Origin: Paenibacillus sp. PAMC 26794
GTDB lineage: Bacteria > Bacillota > Bacilli > Paenibacillales > Paenibacillaceae
Direction of reading: 5' to 3'
DNA: 64,000 bases
Assembly: GCF_000316035.1 (NCBI RefSeq)
Contig: NZ_ANHX01000041.1
Span: forward strand, 106,657 to 170,656
Made by a program: the position numbers and the translations under genes. Numbering within the stretch: the first letter of the stretch is position 1; each line of letters starts with the position of its first letter. Positions 39,172 to 47,340 of this stretch are shown here, one piece after another. The notes under the pieces are model-generated. The model saw nothing but the letters and a program-made list of their open reading frames with translations. It had not been told where the DNA came from and did no database searches.

Positions 39172-39482
39172 TACGTCACCTCTTTGCCGCTGATGATATA
39201 CGACACCGCGCCACCAGAGGCGCTTTGAATTTGAATAGTTTCTCCTGCCAAAAGAATTTGGTCCAAGAAAGGAATTGTAATTGTATCGAATTCTTTTATT
39301 TTGTGACTGTTGATAATCTTTGTTCCTCCAATGATCATTGAAAAGTCAACTGATAGGCTGCTTGCTATATTGCAAAGCGTGATTGCTTTGAGTATTGCAG
39401 TTGTATTGGCTGGAACGGTATACACAGTTGTAAGGGCTGTTGAACCTACCCCTTTGGCAAATCTTTTTGGAGTTACTGCCAT
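39171..39482 (-). CDS. Small phage-tail-associated protein of unknown function
   Basis: A 103-residue beta-rich protein (MAVTPKRFAKGVGSTALTTV at the start). The pattern TTVYTVPANTTAILKAITLCN is common in small phage structural proteins that decorate tail fibres or baseplates. It directly abuts the fibre gene upstream and overlaps the next gene by one base. Confidence 0.6.
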   Translation of the reverse strand: MAVTPKRFAKGVGSTALTTVYTVPANTTAILKAITLCNIASSLSVDFSMIIGGTKIINSHKIKEFDTITIPFLDQILLAGETIQIQSASGGAVSYIISGKEVT

Positions 39483-40127
39483 CTATAACGCCCCCCATAG
39501 GTCTGATTGTTCAAAATTCGTGTTCAATACATCGTAATCATCTGTATTTAATATCCGCTTAAGCGTTGGCGTAAAAACCTCACCTGCTGTCGTAGTGATC
39601 GATCCCACATCAAACATCCACGCGCCTTGAAGGCCAGCACCGAGTCGAAATACGATGCCGCGAGCGCCCATGTTTGTATGGGTGTTTCGGTAACGATACA
39701 CGACACCAGCCGCATCCAGATAACAGTTATGACCATACAACACATACCCGCCGCTGCTGGCGCTGATTTCACCCCAACTACTAATACGTAGTGGTCCCGT
39801 CAGAGCACCTCCTGTACGTGGTAGGCTTGATGAGTTAGCAGTTGCTAACACTTCATTAATCGCCTTCTCAGTTGCCGCCACCGTCTCAGAGGTACCGTCA
39901 GTTCTACTAGACAGTTGCACTATACCCTTCTGCGTCAAAGACGCATCGGGAACATCTATCTCCCCCAAGGCCTCACGAAGTTCCTCTAAATCTTCCTTTG
40001 TTGCAACACCTTCATCAATCTTCTCCCAGTTCTGATCCAAATATTTATCCAGATCAAAATAGGTCGTCGATGGCAAGGAACGGTCAATCTTATTCAACCC
40101 CAAATTTGGTGTTTTCGGTTCATTCAT
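39483..40127 (-). CDS. Tail fibre protein, first tail set
   Basis: A 214-residue fibre-like protein. Residues 1-45 are the baseplate-proximal part (TPNLGLNKIDRSLPSTTYFD). A tail-fibre repeat follows, DVPDASLTQKGIVQLSSRTD, then GTSETVAATEKAINE, also found in the second set's fibre. The C-terminal part is Gly-rich and divergent, as expected for receptor recognition. It is short for a fibre (the other is 448 residues). It abuts the YmfQ-like gene. Confidence 0.82.
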   Translation of the reverse strand: MNEPKTPNLGLNKIDRSLPSTTYFDLDKYLDQNWEKIDEGVATKEDLEELREALGEIDVPDASLTQKGIVQLSSRTDGTSETVAATEKAINEVLATANSSSLPRTGGALTGPLRISSWGEISASSGGYVLYGHNCYLDAAGVVYRYRNTHTNMGARGIVFRLGAGLQGAWMFDVGSITTTAGEVFTPTLKRILNTDDYDVLNTNFEQSDLWGAL

Positions 40128-40673
40128 CTATGCTCCACCTCCTGCAAATTTATCCTGCCGGGTCTGTTCAATCTCATCCAGCGTCATGCTTTCAACCTCC
40201 GCAATCGTCAAATACCGCAGACGGTACTCCACGGTCATATGTGCTGGTTTGATATCCTCAATCGCTGCCTTCAGATCGTCCAGATTGGGCGGTAAGCCCC
40301 ATGTGTCGATGAAGCGGATTCGGATCAAGTATTCCTCAGGTGACACAGATACATCAATCCCGCCACTTTCGTAGGCCTGCGCCACGTTCTTGAGCATCGA
40401 ACCGGAAACCTTACCACTTCCGCGCATTTTGGAAATGATTACAGATCTCCGCTGATCATCCGGCTTGGCTTGATTCGTAGAAATCTGCAAATCCCTCTCA
40501 TAACGTTCCAATGCCCAGGTCGCAGACTCCGGGTAGAATTGATCCAGCACACTTTCCAAACCCACCGTAAGCTTGTCCAGCTCTACACCTTCGGTCTCTG
40601 TAAGAAGCTGCATCTCCAGCACATTTTCATACAACGGGGGCAAAAGAGTCATTAATACCTCTGCTTTACTCAT
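40128..40673 (-). CDS. xkdU: YmfQ/XkdU-like baseplate protein, first tail set
   Basis: A 181-residue DUF2313-type protein. Features are LPPLYENVLEMQLLTETEGV near the N-terminus, RRSVIISKMRGSGKVSGSM, IRFIDTWGLPPNLDDLKAAI and IKPAHMTVEYRLRYLTIAEV near the C-terminus, followed by the short tail that is typical of the family. In Mu/PBSX-type tails this protein sits at the wedge periphery, linking baseplate and fibre. Its ATG overlaps the XkdT stop by four bases. Confidence 0.87.
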   Translation of the reverse strand: MSKAEVLMTLLPPLYENVLEMQLLTETEGVELDKLTVGLESVLDQFYPESATWALERYERDLQISTNQAKPDDQRRSVIISKMRGSGKVSGSMLKNVAQAYESGGIDVSVSPEEYLIRIRFIDTWGLPPNLDDLKAAIEDIKPAHMTVEYRLRYLTIAEVESMTLDEIEQTRQDKFAGGGA

Positions 40674-41728
40674 GTCACCTTCACCGTCCCAAGAACGGCT
40701 ACTGCGCCTGGTGCGATCTCCAGATTAGACATACCACCATTCACCAGCAGATCGCTATAATCGATCACAGGCGGGATATCCAGAATGACATTGGCAATAC
40801 GTGTCCAACGAACTAACGGATCGGCAAAAGCCAGTTCTTTCAAATACGCCGTAACTCCCGTTTCAATCAGTGTCTTCACTCCCTCGTACGTTGAACCAGA
40901 AGCAAGCGTAACCTGTACCTCCACATCGATGGGTATTTCTTCCGCCCCCACCACCGTGACCACAGGTCCGATTGGAGCTGCACCTTCGCCCATTCCATCC
41001 TGGGTTGGATCGATATACTCCTGCACCGCCTCAATGACCGCCTCAGCAGGTGTTTGCATTTCATTATTCAGCAATGCCACTTTGACTGTACCTGGACCAT
41101 CCCACAGTGGAAAAGCCTTTGCTTTGCCCACACCGGAGTTTTCCCGTGCCCATAACTCATACTGATATTTGTTGGCACTCGTAACCGGACGGGAAACTTT
41201 ATCCTGATATCGGTCATACAAAGCCTGATCCGTTTCCTCGTCTTCGCCAGGAACCAGCAACTGTGTCAATTCAGCCGTCGTCAAGCCAGCAATATAATCG
41301 ATGGGCAGTAGCGCCCCCGTATATTCATTACCTCCCGCTCCCGCGACTTCACATTCCAACACATATCGCCCTGCCGCGACGCGCTCCACAACAACATACA
41401 CCCGATCCCCCGTGGAAAAACGACTCTCCAAAGGAACCTCAACAGGCTTACCTTCGTTATTCCGAAAACTACCAACCCAACGTGCCTTCGTGGCCGCTTT
41501 CCGACTAATGCCAGACCAAGCCACCGCGCGATCCAGATACTCTCCAGAAGCTGTATCCGCAAACTTCAGATTGGCGTTCACATCCAGCTCGATATACATC
41601 TGAGCCATTTCCACTGCCGCTGGCGCAAGCGCATCATAGATAATGCTGCCTTCACGTTTATCCACACCATCCGGTACCCTATCCAGCATTCGGTTTAAAA
41701 TAACTTCAAACGTCTGCTCTTCATACAT
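40670..41728 (-). CDS. xkdT: Baseplate J-like wedge protein (XkdT), first tail set
   Basis: A 352-residue baseplate J/gp47-family protein. RMLDRVPDGVDKREGSIIYD at the N-terminus, LYDRYQDKVSRPVTSANKYQ in the middle, and IDPTQDGMGEGAAPIGP plus AFADPLVRWTRIANVILDIP toward the end are family hallmarks. It builds the baseplate wedges that trigger sheath contraction. It is coupled to XkdS upstream (8-base overlap) and XkdU downstream. Confidence 0.93.
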   Translation of the reverse strand: MYEEQTFEVILNRMLDRVPDGVDKREGSIIYDALAPAAVEMAQMYIELDVNANLKFADTASGEYLDRAVAWSGISRKAATKARWVGSFRNNEGKPVEVPLESRFSTGDRVYVVVERVAAGRYVLECEVAGAGGNEYTGALLPIDYIAGLTTAELTQLLVPGEDEETDQALYDRYQDKVSRPVTSANKYQYELWARENSGVGKAKAFPLWDGPGTVKVALLNNEMQTPAEAVIEAVQEYIDPTQDGMGEGAAPIGPVVTVVGAEEIPIDVEVQVTLASGSTYEGVKTLIETGVTAYLKELAFADPLVRWTRIANVILDIPPVIDYSDLLVNGGMSNLEIAPGAVAVLGTVKVT

Positions 41729-42134
41729 CCATGTTCACCTCCGTCTCTTCCCTGAAGCTGCCAAAATCTGTTTCCACGGTAAAAGAAACCCTTACTCCAT
41801 CGGCCTCGTGGAGAAAATCGAACTCGGTTACATCCGAAATGCGATCATCTGGAAGCAACGCTTCGCGAATCCAGCGTTCCAGTTCCGATTCAACCATGGA
41901 TCTCCCGGCCATTCCTTCCCAGGACCATTCCATGCCGTAATCCGAAGAATAGATTAGATGTTCGTAGCGGCGTGTGGACAACGCTTTATACACCGCCTGT
42001 TTTACCGCATCTTTTCCATCCAGTTGCAGCCTTCCAATTCGCTGTCCCGAAGCTTGAAACACATACGTCAGACTTGGAAGCACAGCAGCTTCTTCCTGAT
42101 CTTCTGCGCTAATCTGCGCACCCTGTGGAATCAT
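41721..42134 (-). CDS. xkdS: DUF2634 baseplate protein (XkdS), first tail set
   Basis: A 137-residue protein of the XkdS/gp25-like family. LPSLTYVFQASGQRIGRLQL at the N-terminus and RRYEHLIYSSDYGMEWSWEG are typical, the latter shared with the sheath-initiator gp25 proteins of contractile tails. The ATG at 42134 overlaps the XkdR stop by four bases; the longer frame to 42215 lies inside XkdR and is rejected. Confidence 0.88.
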   Translation of the reverse strand: MIPQGAQISAEDQEEAAVLPSLTYVFQASGQRIGRLQLDGKDAVKQAVYKALSTRRYEHLIYSSDYGMEWSWEGMAGRSMVESELERWIREALLPDDRISDVTEFDFLHEADGVRVSFTVETDFGSFREETEVNMDV

Positions 42135-42388
42135 GGATTCACCAGCCGATCCAACACGACAAAGCTGTCTCCACCTTGAACACGCAATAACAAGACATGG
42201 TCCCCCACGGTCCAAGTTTTGTTCACTACGGATTCCGGCAGTACCAGAAAAGGCTCAGCCAATGCCAGCCGTTGTTCAACGGTAATCTCCAGAGGCTGGG
42301 TGTTTGTCACGCTCCCATACATTACCTGAACGGGAGACTTGGCATCTACAGCGGCCACCGCCGCCTTTTTAATCACGTCCAACATCAT
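42131..42388 (-). CDS. xkdR: DUF2577 protein (XkdR), first tail set
   Basis: An 85-residue protein with LDVIKKAAVAAVDAKSPVQV and TVGDHVLLLRVQGGDSFVVL, the OB-like pattern of DUF2577. It is found between XkdQ and XkdS in PBSX-type tails and is probably a hub-associated baseplate component. The second tail set's version is longer (136 residues). Confidence 0.85.
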   Translation of the reverse strand: MMLDVIKKAAVAAVDAKSPVQVMYGSVTNTQPLEITVEQRLALAEPFLVLPESVVNKTWTVGDHVLLLRVQGGDSFVVLDRLVNP

Positions 42389-42394
42389 TTATCG

Positions 42395-43405
42395 TTACAC
42401 CACCTTCAAATCCAGCGACATCGTATGCACGCCCCCCTGTACCTTATGCGTACATTCGTCTACCAGAAAATATTGATTAATCTTCAGTTCATTGATCTGG
42501 ATGTTGACAAAACTGCCTGCCCTTACCTTGAAATCGCCAAGCGCGTCCACTTTCATCGTCTGCGTCTCGCGGTTACGGAGGGTCATCAGGGTCTTGAGCA
42601 TTTCATCAATCTGGCCTTCGTTCAGGCCATCATCCGCTTTTTGGTACAAAAAAAGCAGCCCCCATTGACGGATGCTGCCTGAATCCTGATGAACAAATGT
42701 TTCTCTTTTTCCCGTATCCTTGTTATCCCGATATAGCTTGATCTTGTTATATGTCTGGTCGTCAATCGACCTTGTATAACTGTAATCCGTGAGCAGACTG
42801 TTATCCCCAATGACAAAGCCGTAAGGCATCTCTTCCACATCCCGAAGCACAAGCTTGCCGAAATCATCGTAGAAGATATAGTTTTTACCACCATAGATCA
42901 GCGTTCGGTCCAACGCCTCACAGATCATGTCAATCAGCTTTTTGTTATCGAATAACATACGCGGAATAACATATTTCGGCTGAATCAGATCACCAGTCTT
43001 CAGCAGAAAATCCTTTGCAATTCGTTTAATTACATCCGCAGCAGTCGCATTAACGAACTTATACGTCTGATTCGCGGTTAGATAACGAGTCTGGTCGTAG
43101 GCTTTGATTTTGACACTTTCGTCCTTGCCGCTATCCACCGAGAAGATATATCCATAAAAAATGCCTACCTCGTTGCTGATATATTTCACGACATATCCAT
43201 TCTCATAGGTGAATTTCTTATTCTGGTACAGACTGCCCTTAATCAACGTGAATTCCAGAGAGGAGGGTTTGCCGATGCGGGAGGTTTTGTACGTAATATC
43301 ACCGGCAATTTCGCTAATGTCCCAGATGTTGCCCTGCTTGTCATCCAGTAATAACCGTTCCTTCATGTTTGCCAGCTTATCATCCAGCCTGATCTGCTCT
43401 TGCAT
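42395..43405 (-). CDS. xkdQ: XkdQ-like baseplate hub protein, first tail set
   Basis: A 336-residue hub protein related to YqbQ/XkdQ and, distantly, gpD/gp27. Signature segments are DITYKTSRIGKPSSLEFTLI, YIFSVDSGKDESVKIKAYDQ, RYLTANQTY and INQYFLVDECTHKVQGGVHT. It should form the central baseplate hub joined to the tail tube. AAAGGAGAGG precedes the ATG. Confidence 0.9.
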   Translation of the reverse strand: MQEQIRLDDKLANMKERLLLDDKQGNIWDISEIAGDITYKTSRIGKPSSLEFTLIKGSLYQNKKFTYENGYVVKYISNEVGIFYGYIFSVDSGKDESVKIKAYDQTRYLTANQTYKFVNATAADVIKRIAKDFLLKTGDLIQPKYVIPRMLFDNKKLIDMICEALDRTLIYGGKNYIFYDDFGKLVLRDVEEMPYGFVIGDNSLLTDYSYTRSIDDQTYNKIKLYRDNKDTGKRETFVHQDSGSIRQWGLLFLYQKADDGLNEGQIDEMLKTLMTLRNRETQTMKVDALGDFKVRAGSFVNIQINELKINQYFLVDECTHKVQGGVHTMSLDLKVV

Positions 43406-43418
43406 ATTCCCTCTCCTT

Positions 43419-44114
43419 TCACGGAAGCTTGATCACAAGTCCAATCGGCAGCTTCTTCAGTTGTGCATCTTTGATGCCATTCAGCTTTTGCAACTCTTTC
43501 CAGCGAGATCCATCTCCCAAATGGGCTTTCGCTACAGACCACAAGGAGTCTCCGGCTTTGAGTGTGACGGTCTTGGGCTGGATTTTTTCATTGGGCCGGG
43601 AGGCTTTGGTTTTTGTTTTCGAAGCAGCCGTATCCTTGCTGTCCTTGAGTGGCACTACTTTTTTGGCGGCATAGAAAATGAACTGCTTCAGCTTGATATC
43701 ATACTGGATATCCCCCACCGTACCCGCAGTCTCCTTCCAGTCGAAGCTCTCAATGGAAACCGCCATATTAATGGTGTACCTTGCACTGGAAAAGAACAGT
43801 CTGACGGGTCTACCCGTCTGCATCCAGCGGATGACCTTTTTCACATATTCATAGGGATCACGGTAAAACTGCTTCTGAATTGCCGGATGTCTTGCATCGT
43901 AGTTCAGATGATAAGGGCTGTAGTCTGCCGGAAAAATCCCGCTGAAACTGACTTCACGCAGCTTCGGCGATTTGATCACGTTAATTTCACCCAAAGCACT
44001 AACGTTAAATGTACTGCCGTCTCCCGAATCCGAAAACTCAATGCTCTCTGGTGTCACCGGGAAAAACATATATTCGGAGCGATTATTGAAACTCAGTTGA
44101 ATATAATATTCCAT
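43419..44114 (-). CDS. xkdP: LysM-domain tail protein (XkdP), first tail set
   Basis: A 231-residue protein. Residues 1-145 are the XkdP/gp53-like region (FFPVTPESIEFSDSGDGSTF). The C-terminal LysM domain covers about 180-231 (LKAGDSLWSVAKAHLGDGSR). It joins hub and tube and could touch peptidoglycan during injection. It abuts the tape-measure gene without a gap. Confidence 0.92.
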   Translation of the reverse strand: MEYYIQLSFNNRSEYMFFPVTPESIEFSDSGDGSTFNVSALGEINVIKSPKLREVSFSGIFPADYSPYHLNYDARHPAIQKQFYRDPYEYVKKVIRWMQTGRPVRLFFSSARYTINMAVSIESFDWKETAGTVGDIQYDIKLKQFIFYAAKKVVPLKDSKDTAASKTKTKASRPNEKIQPKTVTLKAGDSLWSVAKAHLGDGSRWKELQKLNGIKDAQLKKLPIGLVIKLP

Positions 44115-46088
44115 TTATCCATACACCCCCTGGGCACTGGAGACGATCTGACTGTTCAGTCCATCGGTGATTTTGCTGATGATACTGTCCACGTCATGTC
44201 CGCTGTTGATATCACCCGTGGTGACCTGAACAGTTGGCGTCAGACTGACAAATCGCTGAATAGCCTGCATCTCTGCAAGCTCACGCATCAGTTTCAAGTC
44301 CTCGCTGGTTACATTCACTGTGCCATCCACGTCACCGATCTTGTCCACCTGTCCGATATTATTAATTTTGTTGATGTTACTCATATTGTTGTTGGGAACA
44401 ACGGTGGGAGCAGGTGCAGTTGGCATCGATGGCATGGAAGGTGTTTTTGGAGTTGAGCCGCCGAAGTTTCCGGGTAATTTTGTTTCTTTGGAATTTGGAT
44501 CAGGCAGAGAAGGTATTTTTGATAATAGTTTTTTTGCTGCATCTTGTCCCTTGTCAGAAACCTTTGGATCGAATTCTCCGTCCATTCGATTCATGTGGAA
44601 TACATCTTTGTCACTCTGTGGCTCAAATGATTTCAATGTATCCATCCAACCCTTGACGTTTTTACTAGCAATGTTGATATCCGCTTCGGACATGACAGCT
44701 AAATTTGTACCAAAGATATCATTAATAAAGGAAGCTACCTTCCCAATTGCCCCCATCGCTTTGCCCAGAAAGTCCTCAATTCCTACAATAAGATTGTAAA
44801 ATATCTGCATCCCGAACATTCCCAAATCGTAAAGCAATTTTTGGAATGCATAGAATGGGTCTTTGAAGACATTGGCTATGAACTCTGCGAATATAGCAAA
44901 TCGATTCCACATCGTGGCAATCACAACCCTTACCATCTCTCCAAGCAGCATAAATGTACCGATAATTGCTCCCAAAATCTCAGTTCCCGATATTCCCATC
45001 ATGCTTAAAATACCGATAACAGCTGCGATGGCAGCAATGACGAGCAGAATAGGCCAATTCAGCAATAACCAGGCTGCAACCAGACTGTAAACTTGGATAA
45101 TGACCAAAGCCAGAGCCACAAGCGCAAGCGCCATAAGGATCGGCTGAATAATATCCCAGTTTTGTTGGATCACACTCGCGATATACAAAATCCCGTCTAC
45201 CAACATCGTCAGCGCGTTAGCTGCAACCGTAAATGCATTACTAATCCATTCAATAATGCCAGTGAATTCACCATTGGCAAAAGCCTCATTTAATCGATCT
45301 AATAAAGGCGTCAAGGCAACAAGAGCTACCTGTCCAATCTGGCCGAGAACCCCATTAAACTGATTCACCAGTGCATTCCACTTCTGCAACGGTGAATCCA
45401 GCATGGTGTCAAAAGCCTGTTGGGTATAGCCTTGCTTTTGTAAAATGACATCCAACTTTTGGATAAACCCATCCAGATTGGATGAATCGATGGTTTGTTG
45501 CAGACCTGCTCCGCTAAGTGCTTCAGAAGGAATGTTAAAAGAATTGGCAAGTTCACCGTTGTCTCCGTTCATGGCAGCAACCAAAGCACTGGATGCATCC
45601 GACATGTTTTTGCCATCTGGAGATAACATGCTCAACCGCTTAGCCATATCCCTCAGTTGATCAACTTGGTCCGTATTCTGTGCATACGGGATGAACGATA
45701 GCGCACCTTTCAAAGCGTCTGTAACATTCTGTCCGCTCTTGAAAGCTTCCCCGCGGTAGCGATTAAAGATCGTCTCCCCCTGAGCATCATCACCAGTAGC
45801 AGCCATATAGCGATGCTTCAGATCCTCTTCTTGTGCTGCTGGAACAAGAACCGCTTGTCCTGCTGACTTGATCATGCTGATCCAGGATCGCACGCGCTGG
45901 GCACCTTCTGCAAAAGCTGCGTTTACTTTGGCTTGTTCCTCGGATACCCCTTGTAACAGTTTGGATGCCATTGCGATACTATTCAATCGAGCAGAATTAA
46001 ACATGGCACTTATAGCAGCAGGTAATTGTTGAAATTGCGTTACTATACGTGTTGAAGTAAGGTACAGTCTTGCAAACATGGCATACAT
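44115..46088 (-). CDS. xkdO: Tail tape-measure protein, first tail set (657 residues)
   Basis: A 657-residue tape-measure protein whose length should set tail length. The N-terminal half is helical and rich in Ala/Gln. Residues about 285-400 form a strongly hydrophobic block (ALALVALALVIIQVYSLVAA, LLVIAAIAAVIGILSMMGIS) that may insert into the target membrane. The C-terminal third is Pro/Asn-rich. The second set's tape measure is 557 residues with a different sequence, predicting two particle lengths. Confidence 0.88.
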   Translation of the reverse strand: MYAMFARLYLTSTRIVTQFQQLPAAISAMFNSARLNSIAMASKLLQGVSEEQAKVNAAFAEGAQRVRSWISMIKSAGQAVLVPAAQEEDLKHRYMAATGDDAQGETIFNRYRGEAFKSGQNVTDALKGALSFIPYAQNTDQVDQLRDMAKRLSMLSPDGKNMSDASSALVAAMNGDNGELANSFNIPSEALSGAGLQQTIDSSNLDGFIQKLDVILQKQGYTQQAFDTMLDSPLQKWNALVNQFNGVLGQIGQVALVALTPLLDRLNEAFANGEFTGIIEWISNAFTVAANALTMLVDGILYIASVIQQNWDIIQPILMALALVALALVIIQVYSLVAAWLLLNWPILLVIAAIAAVIGILSMMGISGTEILGAIIGTFMLLGEMVRVVIATMWNRFAIFAEFIANVFKDPFYAFQKLLYDLGMFGMQIFYNLIVGIEDFLGKAMGAIGKVASFINDIFGTNLAVMSEADINIASKNVKGWMDTLKSFEPQSDKDVFHMNRMDGEFDPKVSDKGQDAAKKLLSKIPSLPDPNSKETKLPGNFGGSTPKTPSMPSMPTAPAPTVVPNNNMSNINKINNIGQVDKIGDVDGTVNVTSEDLKLMRELAEMQAIQRFVSLTPTVQVTTGDINSGHDVDSIISKITDGLNSQIVSSAQGVYG

Positions 46089-46110
46089 TCATTTCTCCCT
46101 CCTTTCCTTT

Positions 46111-46711
46111 TTATTTCTTCCGGGCACGGCTCTTGGACCGTTCTTTCTTCTCTTCCTCTACCCGGATGGAGATCATCGCATAGATCGCTGCTCGTTCTCG
46201 CATGGAGAAGGCCATAAGCTCATGCGGCAAAATGTTTAATTCATGGAGAGCGTAATAAGCCAGATTGGCTTCGGAATCGCCCTCTTTAATTAGTTTTTTA
46301 CGTCATCCACCAGTTCGTTCATGTCCTGATTGAAGCCGTTCAGCTTCTGAACCTGTTCACCGAGCGAAGCAAATTCCCCAGGCAACAGCATTTTCCGCAA
46401 AAGCGATTCCGCCCCCATCACGCCATATGAACGCTGGAGTTCTGCGTTTTTCAAATCGGGAAATACTACACTTGCGCTCATCAGACGAGCCATGTAATCA
46501 TTCGCATCGATGTCGGGTGTGTAGACACCGTTCTTACCCTTGATTTTGCGGGTTGCTGCCTTGCGGCATTCCTGGTTTTCGTCCTCGGTCATGCTGCGCA
46601 GTTTCCAGGCAACGGGCTCGCCTTTCTCATCTTTAAATCGGGGGATACGATAAACTCCTCCGTTGTATCCGTTGCTGCATTTTGGGCAAAAACATACTCA
46701 ATCCACTCATG
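46111..46711 (-). pseudogene. xkdN: XkdN-type tail-assembly chaperone, first set, with two frame breaks
   Basis: Three overlapping frames reconstruct one protein: MSGLSMF from the ATG at 46711 (AGGAGG upstream), then FAQNAATDTTEEFIVSP, then RFKDEKGEPVAWKLRSMTED and on to DDVKN-stop at 46290. Restoring one T in the T5 run near 46692 and one C in the C5 run at 46640-46644 gives a continuous chaperone. After the stop the -1 frame continues for about 60 residues (LIKEGDSEANLAYYALHELN onward) to a TAA at 46111, reached through the slippery site A AAA AAC. The two breaks are either true mutations or homopolymer sequencing errors. Confidence 0.75.
46293..46299 (-). promoter_or_regulatory. Slippery heptamer A AAA AAC, first set
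   Basis: In the zero frame GTA AAA AAC TAA: an X XXY YYZ heptamer directly before the chaperone stop. Slipping back one base leads into a 60-codon open frame with no start codon of its own. Confidence 0.8.
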
Positions 46712-46740
46712 TGCTGTTCCTCCTCTAAAGTTAGGCTCCC

Positions 46741-46757
46741 CGCCGCAAAAAGCGGCG
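46741..46757 (-). promoter_or_regulatory. Hairpin between tube and chaperone genes, first set
   Basis: CGCCGC-aaaaa-GCGGCG in the 169 bp gap. A hairpin occupies the same place in the second set, suggesting attenuation that keeps sheath and tube in excess over chaperone. Confidence 0.55.
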
Positions 46758-46880
46758 AAGAGCAGAATTTTGACAAGCCAAATAGCCCGTAACACAGGCA
46801 AGTTGAACAGGTTTCTTTTACAAACCCGCTGCTAATTTATACTCTTTATAAATCTCAAATCATTATGCTTTCACGCTACA

Positions 46881-47339
46881 TTACTTCGGCAGATTGAACG
46901 ATACAGGCATATCGACATCTTCAAAGGTAAAGCTCACTTCTTCCTCCAACGCCTCGGCCTCGGTATCCAGAGATGCCATGATCACACTGTCGAGGTTGAC
47001 GCCTTTGAGGGTCACGGTCTGTTTGCCAATCGTAGAAGAAGGATCTTCGTTGGTCACTTCAATGTCGAAGTACGTGTCCACACCATTCTGCATGTACTGG
47101 AGCATCAGCTCGCGGAAACGGGAAGTGGTATAAAAGATCGTCATGGAACCCGAACCGGACCAACCGGTTGCTTTGTGCTGTACGCCGCGACGGCCCAACG
47201 TTTTGACCTCTGCTTTTTGTTTCTCCACTGTTGCTTCCAGCGTCTTCACATAGAACATTTCTTCCGTCTGTCCGTTAATTGTTGCATATGCGCGGCCTTC
47301 CTGGCCGGAAATCGTGTCGCTTGCTTTCAAAAATGCCAT
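46881..47339 (-). CDS. xkdM: Tail tube protein (XkdM), first tail set
   Basis: A 152-residue DUF2001-family tube protein. MAFLKASDTISGQEGRAYAT at the N-terminus, EMFYVKTLEATVEKQKAEVK and VKTLGRRGVQHKATGWSGSG are typical. The fold stacks hexameric rings inside the sheath. It starts two bases after the sheath stop. Confidence 0.93.
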   Translation of the reverse strand: MAFLKASDTISGQEGRAYATINGQTEEMFYVKTLEATVEKQKAEVKTLGRRGVQHKATGWSGSGSMTIFYTTSRFRELMLQYMQNGVDTYFDIEVTNEDPSSTIGKQTVTLKGVNLDSVIMASLDTEAEALEEEVSFTFEDVDMPVSFNLPK

Positions 47340-47340
47340 C

